From Zanthoxylum bungeanum (taxonomy: Eukaryota > Streptophyta > Magnoliopsida > Sapindales > Rutaceae): DNA of 64,000 nt. The position numbers and the translations under genes are program-made. This document shows, one piece after another, positions 1-11,436 of the stretch; position 1 is the first letter of the stretch; each line of letters opens with the position of its first letter. Under the pieces are notes generated by a model. That model saw only the letters and a list, made by a program, of their open reading frames with translations, was not told the DNA's origin and did no database searches. The stretch spans positions 50,563-114,562 of the forward strand of contig SKCR01031800.1 in the NCBI GenBank assembly GCA_019454045.1. The letters are read 5' to 3'.

Positions 1-255
1 CCCGAGCCATCAAAACACATAAAAACAAATCAGAATCGGCGGTACGAAAGCAGACTCAAGCCATAAAAACAATCGGACTCGGCAGTATGAAAGCAGACCC
101 GAGCCATCAAAACACATCAAAATAAATCAGAATCGGCGGTACAAAAGCAGACCCGAGCCATAAAAATAAATCAAACAATCGGACTCGGCGGTACGAAAGC
201 AAACCCGAGCCATAAAAAAAATTAAACAAATCGTACCGGCAGACCCGAGCCATCA
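1..255. repeat. Short tandem repeat, about six degenerate units
   Basis: Units of 40-54 bp start with CCCGAGCCAT and contain AATCGG(A/C)(A/C)TCGGCGGTACGAAAGCAGA with indels. The repeats lie inside the internal region of the minus-strand Gypsy element, downstream of its gag start. They probably form part of a non-coding filler, as in the element at 3053-16901. Confidence 0.75.
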
Positions 256-465
256 AAACACATCTCGGCCAACATTTGGGCCATAATGAACAAACATGAA
301 CAAATGTTTATTTAAGAAAGAATAAATCTTACTTACATTATTGGGATCTACTGCTGACAAGATCTCTTCCGTGAATGGGGAGACTGCTTCTCCGTCCTGA
401 CCATCTCTTTTATATGCCTTCATGTTTTCTTCTCACTTTGTCATTTCTTTCCTGAACCAGTCCTT

Positions 466-669
466 CTACCTTTCATCATTCATCTTTTCCATTCTTTCCA
501 GTTTTTCCATCATGGCTTTCATGGAGGCCTGGTTCGTCTCCTTTTCCTTTCTCATGCTTTGACCAGCTTCCGCTCGCTCCCTTTTTCTTTCCTCCAATTC
601 TTCCATTTTCTCCATCCACTCTGTTGTTGAACCCTCCGACGATCTGTGGTTCCCGTATTCTGCCATCAT
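466..669 (-). pseudogene. Gypsy gag N-terminal fragment
   Basis: Open frame of 67 residues beginning MMAEYGNHRSSEGSTTEWM, rich in Glu, Lys and Met and probably coiled coil. After the stop the same frame continues with recognisable gag-like sequence containing SPFTEEIL (about 350-465), so the stop is an internal break and not a natural end. The first residues resemble the gag stub at 9303 in the larger Gypsy element (MVESGNRRLQENSTTERW), which ties the two elements together. No capsid or nucleocapsid region is visible. Confidence 0.6.
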
Positions 670-718
670 CTCACTACGAAAACTGCTTTTTATTATTTCC
701 CCACAGACGACGCCAACT

Positions 719-1632
719 ATTGACGGGTGATTTTCGTCCCATGGGTAGTTTCGAGATAACCCTCCCGAGACAATTCTCCTTCAACCTTGAATTTGTTTGG
801 TTATGAGAGACCAAAAGAAAATGCGATAAAAGACAGAAATAACACACAAAGTCGACAATGAGAGTTTTAATGTGGTTCGGCGGAGCGAGTCCAGCCTACG
901 TCCACGGGCATAAAGTGGTGGGGGTTGTTTTTATTACCGAAACTAACTCGGCCGAGCTGTTTACCTTTCAAGTTTTTACAAGTGGTGTTTATCCTCTATT
1001 TGTTACAAGTTTCGCTCTCTATTTTTCTATATATATCTCTTACAAATGAATTCAACTTCTCTTTATATACTCAAGAGAATTACAACATTATTCCTTTAGT
1101 TTTATGACGTTTCCCGCGTGATCTCCGACTGATTGAAGGGCTCTCTAACCCAATACTGTCGTTGCCGAAAGCAAACCTGATGCATGACGGCCTGTCACAT
1201 CACTCTGTTTTCTCCACTATCGCACACAACAATAATGATGCATAATGATACGTATCAGAGGGAAAAAATCCAACTACTCTGATCTCTCGTCGGACTTCAA
1301 GATGTTGGCCAAGTGATATGCCGAGCTTCCCAAATTGTTCCCGTCCTGACCGGAAATATCCGAACTTGTCAACCCGTTCCAGGAGGTAGGACATAACCAA
1401 ACCGAGCTTCCGGTCTAATGTGGTCGGCCTCGGTTCTGATGTCGTCGGGCTCTAAAGTCTGTGCCATGCTATATCCTCTGGTCGGTCATACCCGAGAAAC
1501 TAGACCCGAGCTCCACGCCGGATCGAAGAACAACATATACCCTCTGAGCATTGGTCCTCCGGACGAGGAGAATTCCCTCTCTGCCCTTGCTGAACTATTT
1601 AGATACTATGTCTCAAAAAATCACCATCAACA
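719..1632 (-). repeat. LTR of minus-strand Gypsy element (914 bp)
   Basis: Read on the minus strand it starts TGTTGATGGTGATTTTTTGAG and ends CACCCGTCAATA directly before the PBS. Its length matches the 912-913 bp LTRs of the element at 3053-16901, and its ends are similar, but the middle is diverged. Short open frames inside it are not genes. Confidence 0.8.
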
Positions 1633-2130
1633 GTTATTATGAATGATAGAATAGATACATTAGTGACTTATGGAAATCAAATGGTTACTGCAGAAATGAG
1701 AGCTTTTCTTAGTTGAATTCGGCGCCATGAAGGGTTTCTCAGTAATAGATTTTACCGGTATGGCAATCAGTTAGAACGATTAAGTGTTGTATATATTAAA
1801 TCATATAAATTGTCATACCGATATTTTAATCTATATAATTTTAAGAAAATATAAGTTTTAGCTCGTATATTTAAATATTTTTCGTTAATTTTAAAAAAAA
1901 AATTACCCGATTAATATTAAATGACCTGAATACTCAAAAACTGTCTAAAAATAATAAAAGATTGTTTTGAAATTAGATAAAAATGTCTCAATTAACAAAA
2001 AAAAATTAACAATAAAGATTAAAATTTATATATTTTGTTAATTATGAGATTGAAACTTATATTTCTAAAATTAAAAGAATTAAAATACCATCATTACAAT
2101 TTGTACGTAGTTGAGTGTCATTTTCCCGCT
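1633..2130. other. AT-rich intergenic stretch
   Basis: No coding signal. At about 1715-1785 there is a degenerate extra copy of the upstream module of gene copy A (ATTCGGCGCCATGA, then TTTCTCAGTAATAGATTTTA), suggesting a partial local duplication. Confidence 0.5.
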
Positions 2131-2169
2131 TATAAAATTGGTAATACTTAGTCCCTTGGCCGTTACCAA

Positions 2170-2240
2170 ATAAAATATCACCTAGAGGTGAGTGGAGCAC
2201 TAACCCTTTACACAGAAGATATAAATTGGCGCCAAAATCC
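2170..2240 (+). promoter_or_regulatory. Upstream double-palindrome module of copy A
   Basis: Contains TCACCTAGAGGTGA (2178-2191, a 14-bp palindrome except for the centre) and TTGGCGCCAA (2226-2235, perfect palindrome of the E2F-site type), separated by GCACTAACCCTT-like sequence. The same order and spacing recur on the minus strand before copies B and C. The regulatory role is inferred from conservation alone. Confidence 0.45.
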
Positions 2241-2369
2241 CGTTTCTCAATAACAGATTTTAGTTGAAATCAGTTGCCATAGTTCAAGTCATTCATCTAT
2301 TATTATTATTATATCTCACAAAGGCCGTGCAAAAAGTTCAAAATAAAATACAATCCTCAAGCAGACGAC

Positions 2370-2651
2370 GTGGCGTTTATGATAGAGTTAGAGGAACGAC
2401 GCGTCGTTTTTACTGAAAATAGTAAAAGAGGGCAAGAGAAGTTATGGAATCAAATTGGATCAGCTTGTAATGATGTTCAAACTGGTGATGATGCAAATGC
2501 CCCAGCTGGCTCTGACTCTCGAGCAAAGGGTGGTAGTGCTAATCATGAAGATGTTGTTCCTGATTTTCGTAATTTTTCTGTGTCGAATCAATCAGGTGAT
2601 GTTGCATCTCATACTCAACAACGCGGTGTTGACTGCAGTAACAGAGAATGA
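2370..2651 (+). pseudogene. Acidic-protein family, copy A (truncated)
   Basis: Unrecognised protein family. The 93-codon frame starts MAFMIELEERRVVFT and then passes into an acidic stretch. The segment GGSANHEDVVPDF corresponds to GSSDHEDVASSDP of copy C. The MIELEER part corresponds to sequence that lies upstream of the ATG in copy C. Copy A therefore looks like a deletion product that joins 5' flank to the middle of the coding region. It stops early, and further acidic-coding sequence follows in other frames up to about 2760. The Gypsy element 3053-16901 is inserted downstream. No signal peptide, membrane segment or known domain is visible. It may be a relic of a host gene or of an unclassified transposon. 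Confidence 0.45.
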
Positions 2652-3052
2652 GATGATGATGATGATAATGAACTTGAGACAAGAAGAAGAAGAAGTTGAA
2701 GAGTGAGCATTTTGAAACCAAAGATTCTACTTTTGATGTTCTTGCTGGCGACGTTGAAAAGAAAATGGAGTTGAATGAATGTGTCAATTAAGATGTGATT
2801 GTTTCTGGAGAAAATAAGGGGGGAAAGTCAAGAATTGAAATAACAAGATGATGATAAGAAGAATGATTTAAATTTCAACAGCTTCTGACAGAATTTCCGC
2901 TAATTCTTATGTAGCAAGACTCATAACAAACTCAAGCCAAATCAACACTTCTGATTTAACAGAATTAAAAAGCACTTTATTGTACAATATTGAATTTCAA
3001 TTTCATAAATTAATGTGATTATTGGAAATAGAAGGTAATTTGGCTTTCATTC

Positions 3053-3568
3053 TATTGATGGTGTATTTTTAAGCATTATGCATAAAAAGTGCAGGCGGGG
3101 ATAAGGATGAGATTTCCCCCCTCTTTTTGGAAAATCAAGTGTTCAGAGGGCCCGGATCGGCCATCACCCAGAAAGAAAAGTCCGAACGTGGTCTCCCAGA
3201 TTTAGCCGACCAGGGCACGCAGTACGATGTTAGCTACGAGGCCGACCACTTTTTTGGTTGTCAGCTCGGCTCGGATCCATCTTGGTCTCCGTGTGAAAGT
3301 CGAGAAGCCCAGATATATCAGGACGGGATAGGAGTAGTCCATGAGTTGAGTAAAAGAATTTGGCCGACCACTTACCCACCGACAGAAGATGAGTCAACAA
3401 TTCTTCTCAGCCACATGTCATCTCCCGGAGACACCCACCAGGCTGTCATCATTTCTAAGTTGCGTGTGGCAGTAGAAAATCAAATTGATGTGATGGGATG
3501 TCAGACGACAAGCTTGCTTTCAGTGAAGAGCAGGCCGAGTGCAGAGTACTCATTAAATGAGTCAAGCG
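3053..3568 (+). repeat. Gypsy 5' LTR, first part
   Basis: Matches the 3' LTR from 15989 onward almost base for base. It is interrupted after GTCAAGCG by the Copia element and resumes at 8856. The apparent 172-codon open frame across it is not a gene; the same sequence is interrupted by a stop in the 3' LTR copy. Confidence 0.85.
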
Positions 3569-4567
3569 TGTTGGGGTTGGTGCTCAAAGCGCCAATTCCC
3601 GGTTGTATTTCTTATGAATACTTCTGTAAAACATTATTATTATGAATAATATATGCAGTTTCTATAATATAATCTATCTTATTAAATGGTAAAGACGTAA
3701 TGACCTTAGAATGATTAGTCATGGTACTGTTGCAAAAGCGTCGCAACTGACATTGAGTAGTATCATGACGTTGTCATTCTCAGATAGTTCCTGGTCAAGG
3801 TTTACACTACTTGGTCAGTATAGTAAACCCGTTGAGACCGGTACATGTCGTATACAGGAATATATGATTCCAATGGTTTCTCAATGAACCATTAGTCTTG
3901 GAGACTAGTATAGACGTGTAGGTGTTTATAGCGGATAAACACAGAACGACTCACCGAAGATTCTTAATGGATGGTACACTAGCGTCAATAAGAATCTTCT
4001 AAGGTTGAGTAGCACTTGTGATTCTTAGACTTGAGATGCCATTGTGGGCACATGAGACATCTTCTACACTTAGATGGCAGTCACGTCACCGATCTATTAA
4101 GATCAGACCTCCGCCTGTTCGTTGGGTGTAGACAGATCCTCAGGGTGTCCTATGAGTATCAAGATAGGATTCGTCAGTTCTGTGTACTAGAGCATAGGTA
4201 GTCCATATGATTAGCAATCAGATAAAACCATGGGCCCGTGGTAAAGTTTAGAAGCTAGTTCTAAACATTCTTTTAGAGATTGCTAATGGAATAGTCGACT
4301 GGATAATCCCCATAGAGATTTGACGTTTACATATGTATCTCTAGGATTTATCCGGATACCTGTGACGGAGGAATTATACATTTTCCATGACCTCGACCTG
4401 TATGGTTCAGCGAGATTATCTGTGATCGTCATAATCTACGGGTGGATAGATTATGGACACAAAATTTGATTTCGTGACGGATATACCTGAATCTAGAGAG
4501 TCTCAATAATGAAACATACTCGTAGAGCACTAGAGCAACATTAATAAATAATATTGATTATTTATAG
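3569..4567 (+). repeat. Copia 5' LTR, truncated to its first 999 bp
   Basis: Nearly identical to the 3' LTR beginning at 6443 until ATTGATTATTTATAG. There the 3' LTR continues AGTCGTTT, but this copy switches to pol coding sequence. The remaining about 1.4 kb of LTR is missing. Confidence 0.85.
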
Positions 4568-6423
4568 AAATCGATGGGATATCTGTTCTATGATACCGAG
4601 CATCGAAATGTGTTCGTAGCTCGCTTCGCAAAATTCTAGAAGTAGAATTTTTGTCAGAAGGTGGTAATCATAGACAGGTTGAGCTTGATGAAGTCCAACT
4701 GAAAACACGAACCAACGGAGGAACCTGAAGTTCAAGTAGATGAAGGACCTTCAACACACACACTCCGTAGGTCGGAAAGGGTATCTAGACCTCCTGAACG
4801 CTTGTATTTGATAGAAGAAAATAGTCTGGATGTTCTCTTAGTTGAAGAGACAGATCCTTTCACCTATAGAGAATCGATGTTGGACATCGACTTCGTGAAA
4901 TGGCAAAGTGCCATGAAATCCGAGATAGACTCAATGCATGAAAATCAAGTTTGGGACTTGATTCCGCTTCCCGAAGGAATTGTTCCTATCGGTTGTAAAT
5001 GGGTTTACAAGAGGAAGCGCGGGCCTGACGGTAAGGTTGAAACTTACAAGGCCCGACTGGTAGCAAAAGGTTACACGCAGCGACCTGGCGTAGACTACGA
5101 TGAAACTTTTTCGTCGGTGGCAATGCTTAAGTCTATCCGGATTTTGCTTTCTATAGCTGCGTATCATGACTACGAGATTTGGCAAATGGATGTCAAAACG
5201 ACTTTTCTAAATGGATTTCTTGATGAAGAAATCTATATGGAACAGCCTGAAGGTTTCGCATCCAGCGAAACCTCGGGTATGGTATGTAAGCTTAAGAAGT
5301 CCATTTATGGACTTAAACAAGCTTCACGAAGTTGGAATCTTCGATTCGACGAGATTATTAGATCGTCTGGTTTTCTCAAGAATTCGGAAGAATCCTGTGT
5401 GTATCAGAAGGCCAGTGGGAGCATGGTCGTATTTTTAGTCCTATATGTTGATGACATCATAATCATTGGGAATGATTTAGGTATGTTACAAAGCGTCAAA
5501 GCGTACCTCTATAAGAATTTCTCCATGAAGGACCTGGGAGAAGCTTCCTATGTTTTAGGGATAAAACTCTATAGAGATAGACAAATGAGGCTGATTGGGC
5601 TATCCCAATCAACGTACATAGATAAGATCTTGGAACGGTATAGTTTTGGTAACTGTAAGACAGCAAACATACCGTTCAGACATGGGATTCATCTTTCTAA
5701 GAAGATGTGTCCACAAACAGAAGATGAGAATGTTAGAATGTATAACCAACCTTATGCTTCGTGTTTGGGTAGCATAATGTTGCATGTTATGTACGAGCCT
5801 GATATCAGTTTCGCTGTTAGCGTAACTAGTCGATATCATTCCAATCCAGGTAATGACCATTGGATGACCATTAAACATATCCTAAAGTATCTTAAAGGTA
5901 CTAAGGATAAATTGATAATTTATGGAGGAAACGAACTACAAGTTAATGGGTATACAGACTCCGATTTTCAATCGGATCCCGATGATAGAAAGTCTACATC
6001 TGGATTTGTCTTTACCCTTAACGGAGGTGCAGTTTGTTGGAATAGTTCCAAACAGGGATCGACAGCTGATTCCACCACTGAGGCGGAATATATTGCAGCT
6101 TCTGAAGCTGCAAAAGAGGCTGTGTGGATAAAGAACTTTATCACAGAATTGGAGTTGTCCCAAGTATCGAGAATGCGATTTCGTTATACTGTGATAATAC
6201 TGGAGCCATTGCGCAAGCAAAGGAACCGAGGGCGCATCAGAAGTCGAAGCATGTGGAACGCAAGTACCATATCATTCGAGAGATCGTGTCGCGATGGGAT
6301 ATTTTCGTGTGCAAGGTACCGAGTGAAGATAATGTAGCAGACCCGCTGACGAAGGCCATACCTCCAAAGTTGTTTGATAAACACGTGGAGTCGATGGGTA
6401 TTAGATACAATCGATATTGGCAC
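4568..6423 (+). pseudogene. Copia pol: integrase tail, reverse transcriptase, RNase H
   Basis: The first about 230 bp encode the end of integrase (GYLFYDTEHRNVFVARFAKF) with stop codons. An open frame of 511 codons from 4802 then carries Copia reverse transcriptase: WKWVYK-type start (GCKWVYKRKRGPDG), VKTTFLNG, SIYGLKQASR and the catalytic YVDDIII at about 5443. RNase H follows with STTEAEYIA and continues in another frame from about 6150 (YCDNTGAIAQ, then ADPLTKAIP, ending RYWH). The frame change near 6150 is a lost G. The protein would polymerise DNA on a retrotransposon RNA, but this copy is dead. Confidence 0.9.
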
Positions 6424-6442
6424 TAGAGCAAGTGGGAGATTT

Positions 6443-8850
6443 TGTTGGGATTGGTGCTCAGAGCGCCAATTCCTGGTTGTATTTCTTATGAATACTTCTG
6501 TAAAACATTATATTATGAATAATATATGCAGTTTCTATAATATAATCTATCTTATTAAAGGTAAAGACGTAATGACCTTAGAATGATTAGTCATGGTACT
6601 GTTGCAAAAGCGTCGCAACTGACATTGAGTAGTATCATGACGTTGTCATTCTCAGATAGTTCCTGGTCAAGGTTTACACTACTTGGTCAGTATAGTAAAC
6701 CCGTTGAGACCGGTACATGTCGTATACAGGAATATATGATTCCAATGGTTTCTCAATGAACCATTAGTCTTGGAGACTAGTATAGACGGTAGGTGTTTAT
6801 AGCGGATAAACATTGAACGACTCACCAAAGATTCTTAATGGATGGTACACTAGCGTCAATAAGAATCTTCTCGGGTTGAGTAGCACTTGTGATTCTTAGA
6901 CTTGAGATGCTATTGTGGGCACATGAGACATCTTATACACTTAGATGGCAGTCACGTCACCGATCTATTAAGATCAGACCTCCGCCTGTTTTTTGGGTGT
7001 AGACAAATCCTCAGGGTGTCCTATGAGTATCAAGATAGGATCTGTCAGTTCTGTGTACCAGAGCATAGGTAGTCCATATGATTAGCAATCAGATAAAACC
7101 ATGGGCCCGTGGTAAAGTTTAGAAGCTAGTTCTAAACATTCTTTTAGAGATTGCTAATGGAATAGTCGACTGGATAATCCCAATAGAGATTTGACGTTTA
7201 CATCTGTATCTCTGGGATTTATCCGGATACCTGTGACAGAGGAATTATACATTTGCCATGACCTCGACCTGTATGGTTCAGCGAGATTATCCGTGATCGT
7301 CATAATCTACGGATGGATAGATTATGGACACAAAATTTGATTTCGTGACGGATATACCTGAATCTAGAGAGTCTCAATAATGAAACATACTCGTAGAGCA
7401 CTAGAGCAACATTAATAAATAATATTGATTATTTATAGAGTCGTTTAAAGGTTAAACGCAAGATACGTGCTAAAGGGACTAGATAGTCATTTGCCTAATT
7501 ATTGTGTATTTACATTTAATACTTGATTAATTTAAATACACATTAATTAATAGTCAAAATGAGTTATTTGACTTATATCCTAAATGAATATATGTTTTTT
7601 AATATTTAATGTAAATATTATACATATATTTAATATATTTGTATTTGATTAATTAATTGATTATTTAATTGTTAAATGATTAAATTAATTAAAATATAAA
7701 TATCTTACATTAGGATATTGATGTAAATGATATTAGTTGCCTTTGTTGACTTAATTAAAATATCTAATAAAGTTTTTTTTAGATATTTAACCAAGTTGAC
7801 TAAATGAAATGTTAAATGAAATTGAAATTAATTTTGTTGTATATGCTTGTGAAATTCGGCCATAGGGTTTTTTGTGCACAAGTATATATTGTTTTCATTT
7901 CATTTTCATTTGGATAACCTAATACACTTTACAAGAACTCCATTAAAGAAAACAAAGAAAGCAAGTGAGGAAGAAAAGAAGAAACCAAAGAAAAGCTTGG
8001 ATTTTGTAAGTTTTTTCAAACTTACTATTAGAAAGGAAATTGTTCCTTAGGATCTAAGCAACATCTTGTGATGTTCTTAAGTTATTCTTTTCTTTATTTC
8101 TTGTGTTTTTTATGATGGAAATTTTGTTGAAAGTGTTGAGCATGTATGATGAAGAAAGCTTGTAACTATTGTAATTATAACTATTCTTTTAAGGTTTTGG
8201 AAACCATGTTGCTAATCTAGAGTTATTGACCCACTCTTAAATGACCTAGATTTGATCTTGAGTTGTTTCATTGTGTGAGACTTGGATGGATGGAAGAATG
8301 ATGATTAAAGTAATTGATTTAAACTATTTGGTCTAATTTGTTCATTGAAGATTTTGAAAAATTAGGGTTTAAGACCAATTCCAAATTTGGGGCTTTTCAT
8401 ATATGTTGTGTATTTGGATGTTTTTATATGATTCATATAAAGTTTCATGTTGATTGGATTACATCTTGATGTGTTTTGATGCATGAAATGACAAAGTGCA
8501 CAATTTGGAACCTTAGTGAGGCTCTCGGCCAAATGAAGAAAATTTGGGGATTTTGGTTGCTTTGGTGTTTTGATGTTTTGAACATGCTAAGTTCATCTTA
8601 GAGATTATTTAGAATCATTCAAAATTGATTTGATCAATTTCAGACTAAAATGGACAAAAATACCAAGTAAGGGTAATTTGGTAAATTCACCTAAATATGA
8701 TTTATTGAATTTTATTCCATAATTTGATTATTGGAATATTAAATAAATATGTTTATTTAATTAATCCGAGAAAAAGTTTTGAAATCGGAAAATACGATTT
8801 TCCACCGCTTCCGTTGCGTTACCGGATTCACCCCCTGAAAAAACCCTACA
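6443..8850 (+). repeat. Copia 3' LTR (2408 bp)
   Basis: Preceded by the polypurine tract AGCAAGTGGGAGATTT. Starts TGTTGGGATTGG and ends CTACA. Members of the same LTR family are found at 27155-29780 and, as a solo LTR, at 38550-44832. The second half is AT-rich and non-coding. Confidence 0.9.
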
Positions 8851-8855
8851 AAGCG

Positions 8856-9251
8856 TCACGTGGAAGATTCCGCAAATGGAATAGTAACCGCCTCTTTTTA
8901 CCATCTCATTTGTAGAATATAAAGGGGGGCCATAGGGAGAAAGAGGGGCTGTAAAAAAAGCTCTTTGTAATTTTCCTTACAAAACAGCTCGGTTTTCACA
9001 CCGATCGACCACAAATTAGTCGGCCGAGCACGTTATAGCAATAAAAATACCCTCTCACTTTGTGCCCGTGGACGTAGGCAGGAATCCTTCCGCCAAACCA
9101 CGTTAACTCTCTGTCTCAATCTGCGTGTTCTTCCACCTTCCACTAAGTTTGCTTTTGGTTCCCCCATAACCAAACAAATTCATTATTGAGGGAGGATTGT
9201 CCCGGGGGTAATATTCCCATATTGCCCTGAGACGAAAATCAGTCGTCAACA
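8856..9251 (+). repeat. Gypsy 5' LTR, second part
   Basis: Continues the LTR interrupted at 3568, matching 16506-16901, and ends AAATCAGTCGTCAACA just before the PBS. Together the two parts measure 912 bp. Confidence 0.85.
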
Positions 9252-9390
9252 GTTGGCGCCGTCTGTGGGGACTCGAAAAAAAGCAACTCGCGTGTTAGGA
9301 CGATGGTGGAAAGCGGAAACCGTCGGTTGCAGGAGAATTCAACAACAGAAAGATGGGTTTTTGGAGACGGACGCCCGTTTTTTTTTTAAG
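9252..9390 (+). pseudogene. Gypsy PBS, leader and gag stub
   Basis: The PBS lies directly after the LTR. An ATG at 9303 opens a short frame (MVESGNRRLQENSTTERW) resembling the gag start of the minus-strand element at 669. It runs into a poly-T tract and a stop at about 9390. Nothing downstream resembles capsid, so the gene is reduced to its first about 25 codons. What remains may be kept for packaging signals; that is inference. Confidence 0.6.
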
Positions 9391-9830
9391 TTGTGGAATA
9401 AAATGTAAAAGTGTAGGCCAACGGACACCCATCTGGGGTAAGTTGTCGAATAAAATGTAACAATGGGGATGGGTTACGTCCGTTGGCAGCGGCTGAACAA
9501 GTTCCTCTGTGGGAAGGTGTTCCTTTGAATATGAATAAAACTCTCATTTTTTTTAAGAAACTTGTCTATCTTACTTGTTTGTTAATTAAATTCGAAAGTT
9601 ATTTTCGATATTCTGGAGGTATGCTCAACGCGAATGGATGAGTTGAGGTCGGAAAGCACACCAAACCTGTGGCATGCCAAACGCAGGCGTCATTATCAAA
9701 TCCTCGGGTAAGGTGTACCGACCTGTCTCTTTTCATTATTAATGGATTCAGATTACGTCAAGGAATGGAATGTGCGGGAAAATGCGGACCCATCGTAATT
9801 CGAGGCTGGAACGTTATTACCTAGCACTCG
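9391..9830 (+). other. Non-coding interior of Gypsy element
   Basis: Internal sequence without open frames or clear repeats, apart from a short duplication of GATGGGTT(T/A) followed by GACGCCC-type sequence near 9350-9480. Confidence 0.5.
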
Positions 9831-9844
9831 TATTTTTGAGGATC

Positions 9845-10265
9845 ACATTGGGACGACGATCGCGGGGAGGGAGTTCCCCGTGAAACAATCGGTCCAATCG
9901 AGTCAGTAGTATCACACCGGAGTCGACGACCGCGGGGAGAGAAATCCCCCGTGAAGCAATATGTCCAACCGGTTTAGGGAAGGCGACTGCGGGGAGTGTG
10001 TTCTCGTATGTTTAGCCTGACTGACGGATTCGCGAGAAGCATAGCACGAGGAGGGATTGTGCACTCGTGGCGTTTGCATGCTCCAGCGTTGCCGAACATA
10101 AGGAGGAGTGTGCTCTTAATGTCTCGAACGCTCTTTGATCCGTACTTAGCTTGACTATTCGGATCCACGAGAAGCATAGCACGAGGAGGGATTGTGCCCT
10201 TGTGGCGTTTACATGCTCCAGCGTCGCCGAGCATAAGGAGGGATGTGCCATTATTATCTCGGGAG
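9845..10265 (+). repeat. Two small tandem duplications in Gypsy interior
   Basis: First, about 69-bp units with CGACGA(T/C)CGCGGGGAG at 9853 and 9922 and a partial unit near 9983. Then a 133-bp unit occurs twice (about 10027 and 10160) around GAGAAGCATAGCACGAGGAG. Minus-strand open frames here are repeat artefacts. Confidence 0.75.
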
Positions 10266-10489
10266 CTCTTTGATCCGAATCCCGGTTCGCCGGGACTCTA
10301 AATTGAAAGATTCAGGATTGTATTTTAGAGGTATCAGGTGGGACGCTACCGCGAGGCATCCCTGTTGTTGTTAATTCTTCCATTTTTATGGAGTATGTGC
10401 TAAGTCACCTCCACAGTTTTTTTATCCCACTTTACACTTGTTTTGGTTTTCATTGATTCATGGCAAGGGGACGCCCCTGTCAAGTCTCG

Positions 10490-11436
10490 ACATTGAGTCG
10501 GCTCGGGGCTGGATTCGTTCCGCCGATGACTCATTACACCACTGGCTCTGGGCTGGATTCGTTCCGTCGAGGCTTTGTGGTTGACTCGGCTCGGGGCTGG
10601 ATTCGTTCCGCCGAGGCCTCATTACATCACTGGCTCGGGGCTGGATTCATTTTGCTGAGGCTTTGTGGTTGACTCGGCTCGGGGATGGATTCGTTCCGCC
10701 AAGGCCTCATTACACCACCGGCTCAGGGCTGGATTCGTTCCGTCGAGGCTTTGTGGTTGACTCGGCTCAGGGCTGGATTCGTTCCGCCGATGCCTCATTA
10801 CACCACCGGCTTGGGGCTGGATTCGTTCTGCCGAGGCTTTGTGGTTGACTCTGCTCGGGGCTTGATTCGTTCCGTCGAGGATTTGTGGTTGACTCGGCTC
10901 GAGGCTGGATTCGTTTCGCCGAGGCCTCATTACACCACCGACTCAGGGCAGGATTCGTTCCGCCCAGGCTTTGTGGTTGATCCGGCTCGAGGCTGGATTT
11001 GTTCCGCCGAGGCCTCATTACACCACCGGCTCGGGGCTGGATTCGTTCCGTCGAGGCATTGTGGTTGATCCGGCTCGGGGCTAGATTCATTCCACCGAGG
11101 CCTCATTACACCACCGGCTTGGGGCTGGATTCGTTCCGCCGAGGCTTTGTGGTTGACTCGGCTCAGGGTTGGATTCGTTCCGCCGAGGCCTCATTACACC
11201 ACTAGCTCGGGGCTGGATTCGTTCCACCGAGGCTTTATGGTTGACTCGGCTCGAGACTGGATTCGTTCCGCCGAGGCCTCATTACACCACCGGCTCGGGG
11301 CTGGATTTGTTCCGCCGAGGCTTTGTGGTTGACTCGGCTCGGGGCTGGATTCGTTTCGCCGAGGCCTCATTACACCACCGGGTCGGGGCTGGATTCGTTC
11401 CGCCGAGGCTTTGTGGTTGATCCGGCTCGGGGCTGG
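10490..11436 (+). repeat. 44-bp tandem array, alternating two unit types
   Basis: About 21 units of roughly 44 bp share GGCTGGATTCGTTCCGCC. Type 1 continues GAGGCCTCATTACACCACCG and type 2 continues GAGGCTTTGTGGTTGACTCG. The types mostly alternate, giving an 88-bp higher-order period. All reading frames stay partly open only because the unit is short. The array is broken at 11436 by a solo LTR and resumes at 14981. Confidence 0.9.

Larger units (their letters stand above)
1..1632 (-). mobile_element. Ty3/Gypsy LTR retrotransposon, minus strand, cut by window edge
   Basis: Only one end of the element lies in the window. Read on the minus strand it has an LTR (719-1632), a primer-binding site right after it (about 700-717, GTTGGCGTCGTCTGTGGGG) and the beginning of gag (466-669 and onward). 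The LTR begins TGTTGATGGTG, like the LTRs of the larger Gypsy element at 3053-16901, so the two are related. The PBS resembles the TGGCGCCGTC-type site of several plant Gypsy lineages. The other LTR and any target duplication are outside the window. Confidence 0.8.
3569..8850 (+). mobile_element. Copia LTR retrotransposon nested in Gypsy 5' LTR
   Basis: Starts TGTTGGGGTTGG and ends CCCTACA. It is flanked by AAGCG at 3564-3568 and 8851-8855, which is a single AAGCG in the uninterrupted LTR copy near 16500. The 3' LTR is complete. A deletion has removed the distal 5' LTR, PBS, gag, protease and most of integrase, so that the 5' LTR is fused to the end of integrase. RT and RNase H remain. A 1-bp loss breaks RNase H. 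Confidence 0.9.

Noticed and set aside
3127..3645. 172-codon frame near the left Gypsy LTR
   Set aside because: It spans the LTR and the beginning of an inserted Copia LTR; the equivalent in the 3' LTR has a stop.
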